Source: Catenovulum adriaticum
GTDB lineage: Bacteria; Pseudomonadota; Gammaproteobacteria; Enterobacterales; Alteromonadaceae
Length of the DNA stretch: 64,000 nucleotides
Assembly: GCF_026725475.1 (NCBI RefSeq)
Contig: NZ_CP109967.1
Coordinates: 62,001 to 126,000 of the forward strand
Reading direction: 5' to 3'
Position numbers and translations under genes: made by a program. The notes below the pieces were generated by a model. The model saw nothing but the letters and a program-made list of their open reading frames with translations. It ran no database searches and was not told where the DNA came from. How positions within the stretch are numbered: the stretch's first letter is position 1; every line of letters begins with the position of its first letter. Below, one piece after another: positions 17,513-27,318 of the stretch.

Positions 17513-20500
17513 ATGTCAACAATTCGAGAGCGATTTAAGTTAAGTGCGTTATCGATTGCAGTAATAAGTAGCGTTAGTTTTAATGCGTTTGCTGCCGAAA
17601 ACGAAGAAGCTGATAATAATAAAAAAGAAAACGAAGAAACTGAAGTAATCGAAATCCAGGGCTTTCGAGGCAGCCTTGCGAAATCAATTAACGATAAGCG
17701 GTTTTCTAAAAACATAGCCGATACCATTAATGCTGAAGACATTGGTAAAAATACTGACCAAAACATCGCAGATGCGCTTGGTCGAGTAACGGGTGTCTCT
17801 ATTGTGAGTCGTGATGGTGAAGGCTCACAGATTTCAGTTCGTGGCGCTTCTTCACAGCAAAATAATATATCTATAAATGGTCAACAGCTCACAACAACTG
17901 ACTTTAGCCAAGCGGTTGACTTGAGCACCTTTTCATCTGATATATTGTCACGTTTAGAGGTAGTAAAAACACCTAGTGCCGATCATGACGAAGGCTCATT
18001 GGGTGGTAGTGTAAACTTGGTTACTGTTAAGCCATTAGATATACCTTACACCATTAAAAACTTATCTATTCAAGGTCGATATAACGATTTTGTTGACGAA
18101 TCAGATTACAAATTACAATTTACAGCATCAGAAAAGTTTTTAGATGAGACTTTGGGTGTTGTTTTAACAGCTTACACAGAGACCAAATCAACAAGACGTG
18201 ACCAATACCGAGCTGAGAATTTTGTTGCATCAGAAACAGTCGATGTTGCTTCTGATCAAAACAATAATTTGCTTTCTGGTGTACGTGCGATTGAACCTTC
18301 AAACACTATGTATGAATTGAATCAATCTGACACAGACCGAAAAGGTTTAACCTTAGGTGTTCAATGGTTACCGAATGACGCAAGCCAATTAACGTTTGAT
18401 TTAACTTATACTAAACAAACAAAAGAAACCATGTACGATGCTGTATTAACTCGTCGTACAGGCAGTAACAATAGTAACTTGGTTGAAGGGGAAATTCCGT
18501 TAAATAACTATTCAGGTTTCATCGCTGATTCAACCGATCCTCAAGAAGACTGGTATGTTATTGATACCGACACAAATACATTCATAAAGAAATTAGATCG
18601 TTTTGGGGCAGGCGATATTCGTCGGTCAGAAGGCGGTGATAAACAAGAAAACTTAAATGTTTCTTTAAAGTATGAGTTAGATATTACAGACGATTTACGT
18701 ATGACCACTCAAATTGGTCATTCGAATAGTAAATCAAATAATCTACCTAATGCATGGACAAACATGCAAAACTTTCAACAAGTAGCTGGCCCGTTACTAT
18801 TTGAGGTGCCTTTAGAAGAACTTCAACCAGTTGGTTTTGACTGTACTACTGGTACATGTGAAATGGTGACAGGCGACCAATTTTTGGATTTGGGTGAGCA
18901 TACTTCGGAATTTACAGACGAAAATGGCGAAATTCAAGCCGGTTGGTATGATAATACCAATGTTGTGACAGGTTATAACCCTGGTGATTTAAACTCTTAT
19001 CATCTAGGTTTTATTTCGGTTAAAGATACCACAGTTGAAGATACGCTTAACAATGCTCAAATTGATTTCGACTATTACTTAGATTGGGGGCCAATTACCT
19101 CTATTGAATTTGGTGGAAAAGTCAGTCAGCGCGAAAAATATGTTGATAACCAAACCTATACCTTTACATCATCCACTCAAACTGAAGTAATTACGGATGA
19201 TTTTGGTAATGCGATTGTACTACCAAGTGGTCCATTAAGCGGCATTAGCGGCTCAATGATTGCGGATGAAAATGGCTTACCGTACGATGATTTCATGGAT
19301 TCTTTAGGTTATGGCCGTAGTGCAGCAACACAAGGTTGGACACCTATCGATGTTATCGAAGCTCGAGATCGAGTTTTGAGTGACGAAAACACAGTACCGA
19401 ACGTCGACGATACCAATACGCGTGGAACCGATTTAAATACGCAAGCCGTTTATTTTAAGACAAATTTTGAGTTAATGGATGGCCGTTTAACCGGTGACCT
19501 AGGTGTGCGCTATGTTAAAACCGAAGTTGAATCTCGTGGTTATGCGGGTGCTAACTTTTGGTCTCATACCGACTTTAATCTAGAGCGTGAATTCGATCAT
19601 GTTAAATTAAAAGAATTACGAGATACTTCACTACCTGAATGTCGTCCGGTGAATGTCGAAGAGCGGCTTGGGTATAACAACAAATTTGAACGTGTTGATG
19701 GTTTAGGTTGGGACACATCATCTGGTCCAGATCCATCTGGCTGGACCAGAATTGAAGACCAAGGTGCTTGTTACGACCCAACATATGCCACTTGGTACGA
19801 TATGGTTACAGATGATATTGCAGATGCAGATCAAGAAGTACCAGAGATGGGTTGGGATCAAATGTGGCGATATGCAGATGTTTCAACCTCTCACATTAAT
19901 GGTTGGGACAGCGACGTTATCACCTGGAATGGCTCTACACCGGGTGCTCGCGACTACGTTGGATTTTTACCAGAAACCATTGAAAATAAGCGAACTAAAT
20001 CGACGCAAGCCACTGGTAGCCATAGTTATACAAATGTGTTGCCTAGTTTAAATTTAAACTATGCATTCTCAGATGAATTTGTTGGTCGTTTTGCTATTTC
20101 TAAAACCATGACTCGTCCAGAAATTGATCAGTTACGACCTGGTTTCTCTTTAAAAGAAAATGCTTATTGGGGTGGTGGTAGTGTTTTTTATGGTAGTAGT
20201 GTTGATATGTACAACACTCAATTAGAGCCATTAGAGTCTAATAACCTTGATTTATCGTTAGAGTGGTACTTTAACCCGACTTCAATGTTAAGTGTTGCCA
20301 TCTTCAATAAAGATATGAAAAACTTTACGGATATTAGTTCAGATATTACCTATTTGACTGATTTAAGAGAGTTTGAAGGCACAATTGACGCATCAAGTAT
20401 CACAATGTTAGCCGATGACTCACTACCAGATAGTGGTTTAGATGGTTGTATGCCAGTTCGCTCGACAGCTGATGCTTTCAAAAATCGAAATGATCCTTTG

Positions 20501-21169
20501 GTACTGAGTAATGACTTGAAAGATCTGTGTCAACAATTTCAGATTAACAAGGTAGTTAATGGTAAGGGCGCAACAATAACCGGTTTAGAACTTGGTTATT
20601 CTCAAACTTATGACTTCTTACCTGGTGTATTAAGCGGTTTAGGTGTGTCGGCTAACTATACTTACCAAGATAGTAGTTATGATGCGGATATTTCTGATAT
20701 TTCAGGTGAAAAATTGCCAGAATATCCAGTAGCAGATACGCCTGAGCATACCTATAACTTAACCACTTTTTGGGAACAAGATGGTCATCAAATACGCTTA
20801 AGTTACAGAGGTTCATCGGATTCTTTAGTCGGAACGGACTGGAATACAGGCCAGCGCGGCCGTACTTGGAATCAAGGGTCAATCTGGAATGAAGGCCGTG
20901 ACAGCTTAGATTTATCTTTATCTTATAAGTTGAATGAGCAAATTAGCTTTACTTTCCAAGCGGTTAATTTAACAGATGAAGCTTACAGAACGTATTTTAC
21001 AAGTAGAACATTAGAAGTGCAGCGAGAGTACGCCGACAACGCTAATGGATATAACTTTGTTGCTTTAGAAGAAGGCAATCCATTAGAAGGTGATGCGACT
21101 AAATCTCGAACTTATACCAAATATAAAGTGGGTACTACTTATCGTTTAGGTATGCGCGTTAACTTCTAA
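17513..21169 (+). CDS. TonB-dependent receptor (Xanthomonas/Caulobacter type), probable agaro-oligosaccharide importer
   Basis: A 1218-aa outer-membrane receptor. A signal peptide ends near NAFA (residue 25), a TonB-box-like EVIEIQG follows, then the plug (about 45-165: IADALGRVTGVSI, GQQLTT, LGGSVNLVTVKP) and a long beta-barrel ending in the aromatic YRLGMRVNF. The large size and TonB_Xanth_Caul-like plug are typical of receptors for oligosaccharides in Alteromonadales. GGTGGAG precedes the ATG. It lies just after the L-AHG operon with its own promoter and a matching operator motif, and is followed by a lipoprotein, a halogenase homologue and SapC, an often-seen partnership. The substrate, presumably neoagaro-oligosaccharides, is inferred. 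Confidence 0.93.
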   Translation: MSTIRERFKLSALSIAVISSVSFNAFAAENEEADNNKKENEETEVIEIQGFRGSLAKSINDKRFSKNIADTINAEDIGKNTDQNIADALGRVTGVSIVSRDGEGSQISVRGASSQQNNISINGQQLTTTDFSQAVDLSTFSSDILSRLEVVKTPSADHDEGSLGGSVNLVTVKPLDIPYTIKNLSIQGRYNDFVDESDYKLQFTASEKFLDETLGVVLTAYTETKSTRRDQYRAENFVASETVDVASDQNNNLLSGVRAIEPSNTMYELNQSDTDRKGLTLGVQWLPNDASQLTFDLTYTKQTKETMYDAVLTRRTGSNNSNLVEGEIPLNNYSGFIADSTDPQEDWYVIDTDTNTFIKKLDRFGAGDIRRSEGGDKQENLNVSLKYELDITDDLRMTTQIGHSNSKSNNLPNAWTNMQNFQQVAGPLLFEVPLEELQPVGFDCTTGTCEMVTGDQFLDLGEHTSEFTDENGEIQAGWYDNTNVVTGYNPGDLNSYHLGFISVKDTTVEDTLNNAQIDFDYYLDWGPITSIEFGGKVSQREKYVDNQTYTFTSSTQTEVITDDFGNAIVLPSGPLSGISGSMIADENGLPYDDFMDSLGYGRSAATQGWTPIDVIEARDRVLSDENTVPNVDDTNTRGTDLNTQAVYFKTNFELMDGRLTGDLGVRYVKTEVESRGYAGANFWSHTDFNLEREFDHVKLKELRDTSLPECRPVNVEERLGYNNKFERVDGLGWDTSSGPDPSGWTRIEDQGACYDPTYATWYDMVTDDIADADQEVPEMGWDQMWRYADVSTSHINGWDSDVITWNGSTPGARDYVGFLPETIENKRTKSTQATGSHSYTNVLPSLNLNYAFSDEFVGRFAISKTMTRPEIDQLRPGFSLKENAYWGGGSVFYGSSVDMYNTQLEPLESNNLDLSLEWYFNPTSMLSVAIFNKDMKNFTDISSDITYLTDLREFEGTIDASSITMLADDSLPDSGLDGCMPVRSTADAFKNRNDPLVLSNDLKDLCQQFQINKVVNGKGATITGLELGYSQTYDFLPGVLSGLGVSANYTYQDSSYDADISDISGEKLPEYPVADTPEHTYNLTTFWEQDGHQIRLSYRGSSDSLVGTDWNTGQRGRTWNQGSIWNEGRDSLDLSLSYKLNEQISFTFQAVNLTDEAYRTYFTSRTLEVQREYADNANGYNFVALEEGNPLEGDATKSRTYTKYKVGTTYRLGMRVNF

Positions 21170-21183
21170 ATTAAAATTCTAAT

Positions 21184-21200
21184 GGCGCACAAAGTGCGCC
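21184..21200 (+). terminator. Hairpin between receptor and lipoprotein genes
   Basis: Arms GGCGCAC and GTGCGCC with loop AAA, 14 nt after the receptor stop. No T-run follows, so it is more likely an mRNA-stabilising or attenuating hairpin within a transcript than a full terminator. Confidence 0.45.
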
Positions 21201-21226
21201 TAAACAAAGATTAAATGGTGTTTATT

Positions 21227-23242
21227 ATGAAATTATTTAAACAATCTCTACTTGTTGCTGCTGTTCTTTCGGGTTTATCTGCATGTTCGGAAGAGGATTT
21301 TACGCCTAAAGCCCAAGTTAATGAAAATGCGCCTACTCATGGCGGCGATATCGACGTAACTATTAATGAAAAAGCTGATTTTCAGTTTCTATATATGCTG
21401 GGCACGCCAGAAGGTAAAATGTCTGGTGAAGGTGTCGCGGTAGATTTAGATGCAAACCCGTTAACCGTAACAGATATTGTTGTTAACTCAGACGATACGA
21501 CGGGTATTGAAATGGGGGCTTTAAAAGTCGGGGTAAGACCTGAACTTTTAGTGGACCAATTAGATACGGGCGATACACATACAGTTACAATTTCTTATAA
21601 AGTAAGCGATGGTGTAAATACCGTCGATCGTAATATGGTTATTAATATCACTGGTGAAGATTTTGCGCCTGAATTTGAAAGTGACATTACAGCTGAATAT
21701 AGTAAAAGTGATGCGAAGTCGACTATTGACCTTTTGGATGGCACCTCGGATAAAGATGGTGAAGCACTCACTATTGGTAATGCAGAAATTACCGCCACTC
21801 AATTACCTGATTCGGTAAAAGACGTAGCTGATGTTGTTTCAATTGATGGTAATAATCTAATTGTGGATGTACCTAAAATAAAAGACAAATTAGCGATAGG
21901 TCAAACGTTGAAGTACGAGGTTACATTTGACGTGCAAGATCACAATCATAATATTTCACGTACTGCTTTTGTAAGCATTATTGGGGTGAGTGATGTACCA
22001 ACTGCGCCAACGGTTAATGCAAAAAAAGTATTCGAAACGTCAACAAGTGCCGGATTAGTTAACATGAGTTTAGTGTCTGCACCTGAAATTGTGGATGATA
22101 ATTTAGATCCATTAACAGTTGATTTTTCAGATGTAGTACCAACTGGAGAGGCACCGGCATTTAAATTTGAGAAGTCAACTGCAACTCATATTAAATTTAA
22201 TCCAGCAATATTTTACTCATATGTGGATGAAGGACAAACTAAGACCTTTACCTATGACTATAAAATATCAGATGGTACATATACGGTAGATTCCGAATTT
22301 GATATTAAGGTCACTAATGATGGTTTTGAAAACTTAATTACAAACGGAAGCTTTGAAGATGGATTGACTGGATGGACTAGTGCAAACGGGTTCGTAACTG
22401 TGAGTGAAACACCTACACTAAATATAGCAAAAGAAGATGCTAAATTCGCTGCATTTTCAGCCACAGATACGTTAAGCCAGTCGTTACCTAACTTAGTTGA
22501 AGGTGAAACATATGTACTTGAATTTAAAGCACAAGTAGGTAATGGTTGGGGAGCTCCTAATAACGCTATTATTTCTGGTGATAAATTAGTTAATGGCGAA
22601 GTGCAAGGTGGGCAACCTCTATCAAGTCGGGGCATATTTGAACATGGTTTTGGATCGACACGAACTTATGCTTTAGCTTTTACCGCAACGACTAACGTGA
22701 AGTTGGAGTTTAAGGCTACTCAAAATGAAGCTATGGAGCTAGATGATGTTCGTTTATATAAACTCCCTTTCGAACAAGCTAATAACTTAATTTCAGCAGC
22801 GGATTCAACCTTCAGTAACGGTGCAGGCAACTGGGTATTAGGTAATGGCGCGACTGTAACTTCTGATGGGGTTTTTGATTCTGGAATGTCAGGAGATATA
22901 CGTACTATTTTACCTTTCGATGCTGGAAAGTTTGAAAACGGTAAGAGATATTTAGTTACTATGTCAATTGATGTCGATAGCGGTGTTAGTGCCTTGGAGC
23001 ATAAATTTCGTTTATCACTAACAGACATAAACGATGTTAATACAACATTTAGCGGCGGTGCTAATAGTGGTATTTACGTATTAACAGACGAAACTCAAAC
23101 TTTTACAGCGATATTGGACTCAACCAATTCAAATATTGCAGATTGGGCTACCCGTGATGTTGGTTTGAATATAGGCACAAACGTTTGGTCTCCTCAATCA
23201 AATTATTATATTGATGATGTTCGAGTTGTAGAAATTGAATAA
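21227..23242 (+). CDS. Surface lipoprotein with cadherin-like repeats and two CBM-like domains
   Basis: A 671-aa predicted lipoprotein (signal ends LSAC, Cys20, followed by Ser). Immunoglobulin/cadherin-like repeats, with VTISYKVSDGVN-type strands, fill about residues 30-360. Two carbohydrate-binding beta-sandwich-like units follow, from about 369 (NLITNGSFEDGLTGW) and 519 (FSNGAGNW to the C-terminus), both ending in YYIDDVR or LDDVRLY, typical of CBM4/9/16-like folds. I chose the ATG at 21227 because GGTG is correctly spaced and a charged signal start follows; 21215 is the alternative. It sits directly after the TonB receptor and probably works like a SusE/F-type glycan-capturing partner. 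No enzyme motif is seen. Confidence 0.8.
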   Translation: MKLFKQSLLVAAVLSGLSACSEEDFTPKAQVNENAPTHGGDIDVTINEKADFQFLYMLGTPEGKMSGEGVAVDLDANPLTVTDIVVNSDDTTGIEMGALKVGVRPELLVDQLDTGDTHTVTISYKVSDGVNTVDRNMVINITGEDFAPEFESDITAEYSKSDAKSTIDLLDGTSDKDGEALTIGNAEITATQLPDSVKDVADVVSIDGNNLIVDVPKIKDKLAIGQTLKYEVTFDVQDHNHNISRTAFVSIIGVSDVPTAPTVNAKKVFETSTSAGLVNMSLVSAPEIVDDNLDPLTVDFSDVVPTGEAPAFKFEKSTATHIKFNPAIFYSYVDEGQTKTFTYDYKISDGTYTVDSEFDIKVTNDGFENLITNGSFEDGLTGWTSANGFVTVSETPTLNIAKEDAKFAAFSATDTLSQSLPNLVEGETYVLEFKAQVGNGWGAPNNAIISGDKLVNGEVQGGQPLSSRGIFEHGFGSTRTYALAFTATTNVKLEFKATQNEAMELDDVRLYKLPFEQANNLISAADSTFSNGAGNWVLGNGATVTSDGVFDSGMSGDIRTILPFDAGKFENGKRYLVTMSIDVDSGVSALEHKFRLSLTDINDVNTTFSGGANSGIYVLTDETQTFTAILDSTNSNIADWATRDVGLNIGTNVWSPQSNYYIDDVRVVEIE

Positions 23243-23265
23243 TAATTTGAAACTATTTTAAATTT

Positions 23266-23306
23266 AAGCCCTTTGCTAGTATTGAGCTAGTAAAGGGCTT
23301 TTTTGT
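23266..23306 (+). terminator. Rho-independent terminator after lipoprotein gene
   Basis: Long hairpin: AAGCCCTTT and AAAGGGCTT outer arms with CTAG inner pairing, ending in a T-run (23299-23306). The halogenase gene that follows therefore needs read-through or its own promoter. Confidence 0.85.
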
Positions 23307-23347
23307 TTTGATTTATTCCTATTTTTAAGTATGCGAAGGCTATACAA

Positions 23348-24901
23348 ATGACGCAGAAAATCCAAAATATTGCCATTATTGGTGGCGGAACCGCGGGCTG
23401 GTTAACCGCGGGGATATTAGCTTCACGTTTACGAAATCGCATTTTAAATAAAGATTTAACCATTACCTTATGCGAATCACCGAATATTCCCACTATAGGG
23501 GTAGGTGAGGGCACTTGGCCGACAATGCCCGCAACTTTAAAAAAAATGGGCATCTCCGAAACTGATTTTATTAGAGAATGCGATGCTTCGTTTAAACAAG
23601 GTTCAAAATTTAATGGATGGGGAAATGATAGTGGCCAAGGTTTTTATTATCATCCGTTTGATACACCGGTAGGCATGCTCGAAGGGCTCATTCCAGAGTA
23701 CTGGCTACAACATACAAATCAGAAAAGCTCATTAGCGCAACTATTTAGTCCGCAAGAAGCGCTCTGTGAAGCTCATATAGCGCCAAAATCTATTACTCAC
23801 GCAGAATATGCGGGGGAAGGGATATATGGCTACCATCTAAATGCAGGCGCGTTTTCTAAATTTTTACAAAAACATTGTGTTGATCGCTTAGCTGTAAATC
23901 ATATTTTAGCTGATGTTGTAGATGTGAGTTTAACGCCATCTGGTGATATAAATAGTGTGCTATTACATGAATCAGGCGAACTTAAAGCAGATTTATTTAT
24001 TGATTGCACGGGGTTTAAATCGTTACTTTTAGGTAAGGCTCTGGGTGTACCCTTTAAGCCAGTAACAGATGTGTTATTTGCTGATACGGCTTTAGCTGCA
24101 CAAGTTAATTATCCATCTGAAACCAGTCCTATTTCTTCGTGTACTCAGTCTACTGCTCAAACAGCGGGTTGGATATGGGATATTGGTTTGCCTACGAGGC
24201 GAGGCACTGGACACGTTTTTTCAAGCCAGCATACCACTACTGAACAAGCAGAAATTGATTTACGACAATATATTAATAACACAGGCGGCTGCGGCGATGA
24301 TATTTCAGTTCGCAAAATTGACTTTACCGCTGGTTACCGAGACAAATTTTGGCATAAAAACTGTGTCGCTGTGGGCCTATCAGCAGGATTTTTAGAACCG
24401 TTAGAAGCTTCGGCACTGGTATTAGTAGAACTTGCGGCTAACTTTATTGCTGAGCAACTCCCCCCTACAACAGATACATTATATATTGCCGAAAAAAGGT
24501 TTAATGATAAATTTAAATATCGATGGGGGCGAGCGATAGACTTTTTAAAATTGCATTATATTTTAAGTGATCGTAATACGCCATTTTGGCAAGATAACCG
24601 GTCAGCGAATTCAATCCCAGAAAGACTACAAGAACTCATGCAGTTGTGGCAATATCAGGTACCAAAAGTGTCAGATTTTGAAACCGCGGGAGAGTTATTT
24701 CAGGCTGCTAGTTTTCAATTTGTTTTATATGGTAGTCAATTTAAAGCAAATATTTTATCGAAGCTTACGCCCGCTGAAGTACAATTTGCAACGGAGCAGC
24801 TCAACAAAAATACAGTAAAGACAGATAGGTTGTTATCATCCTTACCTAGCAACAGAGTATTACTTAATAAAATTTATCAATTTGGCTTAAGTAAAGTATA
24901 G
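23348..24901 (+). CDS. Flavin-dependent tryptophan-halogenase family protein
   Basis: A 517-aa FAD-binding protein. IIGGGTAGWLTAG (about 9-21) is the family nucleotide-binding block, GVGEGTWPT follows near residue 57, then FKQGSKFNGW, and GWIWDIGLP corresponds to the WxWxIP signature of flavin-dependent halogenases, here with WIWDIGLP. The conserved ETLEPLEAS-like block near 350 (AGFLEPLEASALVL) is present. Members encoded beside TonB receptors and SapC in Alteromonadales and Caulobacter have no proven substrate. Active halogenation is possible but unproven; oxidising a sugar-linked or aromatic ligand would also fit. It is followed by SapC after 68 bp. Confidence 0.88.
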   Translation: MTQKIQNIAIIGGGTAGWLTAGILASRLRNRILNKDLTITLCESPNIPTIGVGEGTWPTMPATLKKMGISETDFIRECDASFKQGSKFNGWGNDSGQGFYYHPFDTPVGMLEGLIPEYWLQHTNQKSSLAQLFSPQEALCEAHIAPKSITHAEYAGEGIYGYHLNAGAFSKFLQKHCVDRLAVNHILADVVDVSLTPSGDINSVLLHESGELKADLFIDCTGFKSLLLGKALGVPFKPVTDVLFADTALAAQVNYPSETSPISSCTQSTAQTAGWIWDIGLPTRRGTGHVFSSQHTTTEQAEIDLRQYINNTGGCGDDISVRKIDFTAGYRDKFWHKNCVAVGLSAGFLEPLEASALVLVELAANFIAEQLPPTTDTLYIAEKRFNDKFKYRWGRAIDFLKLHYILSDRNTPFWQDNRSANSIPERLQELMQLWQYQVPKVSDFETAGELFQAASFQFVLYGSQFKANILSKLTPAEVQFATEQLNKNTVKTDRLLSSLPSNRVLLNKIYQFGLSKV

Positions 24902-24969
24902 TTTGCTTCAATTGAGCAGCATAAAATTTAAGTGCATTCGATATTAAAACAATAATGAGGAAGTGATCG

Positions 24970-25677
24970 GTGGAAAAACAAGATATTCAATTACTTGATA
25001 AAGTAAAACATAAAGATATTAAAATAAACACTCAAGCGGTCGATGTGTTGCAAAACCAAGTTAATGTTGCATTTGTTGTTGTGAATGAGCTCAGCGCCAT
25101 CACACATGAGTACCCTATTTTTATTACTAAAAACCCAAATACAGGTCAGTTTCAGTTAGTGGCATTATTAGGTTTTAAGTCGGGTGAAAATTTATTTATT
25201 CAAGACGGTAAATGGCAAGCAACTTATTTGCCACTAGATATTTTACGTCGCCCGTTTCAAGCCATGTTAGAAAAAGAAGGCGATACCTCATCAGGCCGTA
25301 TTGCTATTGATATGTCAAGTGAGCAAGTGCAAACTAACAAAGGCGAGCCTTTGTTTAATGACGATGGCTCAGCAACTGAATTTTTACAGCGCGTTCAAAC
25401 CTCATTTTCACAACTAATGGGTGGTACTGAGCGTACCACTCAAATTTTACAAACCGCAGGTGAATTGGGGTTAATCGAGGGCATTAATTTAGATATTGAG
25501 TTACCAAACGGTGAAAAAAGAGGCTTAAACGGCCTATATGCATTTAATCAAGAAGCAGTGACTTACCTGACAGGCGCTAATTTAGAAACCTGCCATCAGC
25601 AAGGGGTATTACAGGTATGCCACTTGGTATTAAGTTCTGGTTTGCATCTTAATAAACTCATTAAATGGGCAAGCTAA
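24970..25677 (+). CDS. SapC family protein
   Basis: A 235-aa protein with GTG start, preceded by GAGGAAG. It has the family blocks: VVVNELSAITHEYPIFITK (about 37-55), ALLGFKSGENLFI, and LPLDILRRPFQAML. The name comes from a Campylobacter S-layer secretion gene, but in Proteobacteria it is a cytoplasmic-looking protein of unknown role, repeatedly found next to TonB receptors and tryptophan-halogenase homologues. No signal peptide or membrane segment is seen. A hairpin over its stop codon (25671-25693) may end the transcript. Confidence 0.85.
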   Translation: MEKQDIQLLDKVKHKDIKINTQAVDVLQNQVNVAFVVVNELSAITHEYPIFITKNPNTGQFQLVALLGFKSGENLFIQDGKWQATYLPLDILRRPFQAMLEKEGDTSSGRIAIDMSSEQVQTNKGEPLFNDDGSATEFLQRVQTSFSQLMGGTERTTQILQTAGELGLIEGINLDIELPNGEKRGLNGLYAFNQEAVTYLTGANLETCHQQGVLQVCHLVLSSGLHLNKLIKWAS

Positions 25678-25693
25678 ACCCTGAGTTTAGCTT
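25671..25693 (+). terminator. Hairpin at the end of the sapC-like gene
   Basis: AAGCTAAAC (25671-25679) and GTTTAGCTT (25685-25693) are perfect arms; the stop codon lies inside the first arm. There is only a weak T-rich tail, so termination is uncertain. Confidence 0.4.
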
Positions 25694-25774
25694 GATTCAT
25701 AGTGGGTTTAATAAACGATAACCTCTAAAATAATAGGCCCCATAAATTAGTTATTTAAAAACAAGAGAGACACT

Positions 25775-26566
25775 TTGAGCGATAGTCAAAACACGAATCA
25801 AACCAGCAAACCAAATAAATATGCTGTACCAGCTCTAGATAAAGGCTTAGATATTCTTGAATATTTAGTGAGCCAAGAATTACCTCGTTCGCAAACTGAA
25901 ATTGCTCAAGGCCTAGGCCGAGGTGCAAACGAAATTTATCGAGTATTGATTGGACTAGAGGCCAGAGGTTATTTGATTAGAGACGAGCTTTCTGGCCGCT
26001 ATCGCTTATCGCTTAAGTTGTACAACTTATCACGCTCAATGTCACCCATTGAACAATTACGCCAATGCGCGCTCCCTCACATGGAAGATTTAGCAGTTAA
26101 AGTTGGACAATCGTGTCATTTAAGCATGTTGTATCAAAGCCAAACTATGGTCATTGTACAAGCACGCAGTCAGGTGCCTGTGTCGGTTAATATTGCTGAG
26201 GGTTCTTTGTTTCCAACAATGACGACAACATCGGGTAAGGTATTGCTTGCTAACAGCAATGATGAGGTTCAGCAGATGATTCTTGAACGAGATAAATCCT
26301 ATAAAAGAATGTCAAAAGCTAAAAAGCAAACCTTGGCAGAGGAGCTTAAACAAATCCGTGAGCAAGGGTTTCATCGAGGCGAAAGTGAAAATACAGAAGG
26401 GGTTTGCGACTTAGCCGCTTTAGTCGGCAGACCTAACGGCAAAGTAATCGCCTCGTTAGCGGTTTCTTCGTTAACGAGTAGAGTGACTAAACCGATAGAT
26501 GAAGCTAAAATGAGCAAAATGTTAATGGATACAGCTAAAAAAATAAGTGAACAGCTAGGTTGCTAA
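25775..26566 (+). CDS. IclR-family transcriptional regulator
   Basis: A 263-aa regulator, apparently starting at TTG after AAGAGAG. The N-terminal winged helix (about 16-80) contains LPRSQTEIAQGLGRGANEIYRVLIGL. The C-terminal IclR effector domain (about 95-260) has GQSCHLSMLYQSQTMVIVQ, PTMTTTSGKVLLAN and the conserved GVCDLAALVG. IclR proteins bind small acids or aromatic compounds. It is last in the run receptor-lipoprotein-halogenase-SapC and could control that unit. A repeat-rich accessory region begins right after it, marking the edge of the locus. Confidence 0.9.
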   Translation: MSDSQNTNQTSKPNKYAVPALDKGLDILEYLVSQELPRSQTEIAQGLGRGANEIYRVLIGLEARGYLIRDELSGRYRLSLKLYNLSRSMSPIEQLRQCALPHMEDLAVKVGQSCHLSMLYQSQTMVIVQARSQVPVSVNIAEGSLFPTMTTTSGKVLLANSNDEVQQMILERDKSYKRMSKAKKQTLAEELKQIREQGFHRGESENTEGVCDLAALVGRPNGKVIASLAVSSLTSRVTKPIDEAKMSKMLMDTAKKISEQLGC

Positions 26567-26628
26567 TAATTCTTTGTTGCTGACAAACTAAAACGAGTTA
26601 TAGCAGCGTGATACTTTTTATAGCAGTG

Positions 26629-26765
26629 CCATCGTTATTTTGACCCCCAAAATCAGACATTTACGCGACTCAAATTTTCCATTGTAGGTTGTGGTAAGCC
26701 AAAGGCGCACCCAACATTTTGGCATACTATATAAAATTGTTGGGATTCACTCCGTTCGACCCAAC
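26629..26765. repeat. MITE-like dispersed repeat, copy A (truncated)
   Basis: Starts CATCGTTATTTTGAC and carries the core from TGTAGGTTG (26683) through GGCGCACCCAAC to GACCCAAC, but the terminal CCTACA is missing (it reads CTTAGG), so its right end is broken. It also has the upstream segment with TAGCAGTG shared with copy C. Confidence 0.8.
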
Positions 26766-27094
26766 TTAGGCGCTATTGGTCAGGCGGTTCAAATTACAAC
26801 ACTATGCCAAAGCCCATCAACTCAAACGCGTCAAAGGCACCAACAAAACAAAGCAGCGGCTGCAAACCTAAATTCAAATATAACCCAAAGCCTTTATTTT
26901 AACGCGCAATCTCATTGTCGAAACGCTTGTACCTAAAATTTACAAAAAATACTAAAATCTATTCCAATACGGCTAAATTTCACCCGTCAGCAACTAACTG
27001 ATACAAGATATCAGACACATCTGTTAAATGATTACCAAGTTTAAAAATTTCATTAATAAAAAACAGCGAGACCAAAGGTAAAAAATCACTAACC

Positions 27095-27135
27095 AACTGT
27101 TTTTATGCTCTTTTATAGGTGACTGGCATTGATTC
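27095..27135. repeat. 40-bp repeat, copy 1
   Basis: AACTGTTTTTATGCTC then TTTTATAGGTGACTGGCATT, shared with 27615-27654 and 28553-28593. It lies immediately upstream of MITE copy B, and copy 3 has the same placement before copy C. Confidence 0.7.
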
Positions 27136-27139
27136 GTGT

Positions 27140-27318
27140 CATCGTTATTTTGACCCCAAAAGCAGACATTTATGCGACTCAAATTTTCCATTGTAGGTTG
27201 TGGTAAGCCAAAGGCGCACCCAACATTTTGGCATACTATATAAAATTGTTGGGATTCACTCCGTTCGACCCAACCTACAGAAAATTAAACAACTAAATTA
27301 AACAGCAATGTCGCCTTA
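27140..27318. repeat. MITE-like dispersed repeat, copy B (complete)
   Basis: The core runs 27192-27279 with 9-bp terminal inverted repeats TGTAGGTTG and CAACCTACA and an internal CCCAACA/TGTTGGG pair, so the whole folds as a long hairpin. Flanking sequence on both sides (from CATCGTTATTTTGAC to AACAGCAATGTCG) is shared with copy C, so the repeated unit is larger than the hairpin. It has no coding capacity. Confidence 0.85.

Noticed and set aside
26691..26936. 81-aa frame overlapping repeat copy A
   Set aside because: It runs through the MITE-like repeat and low-complexity sequence, has no ribosome site and no family pattern.
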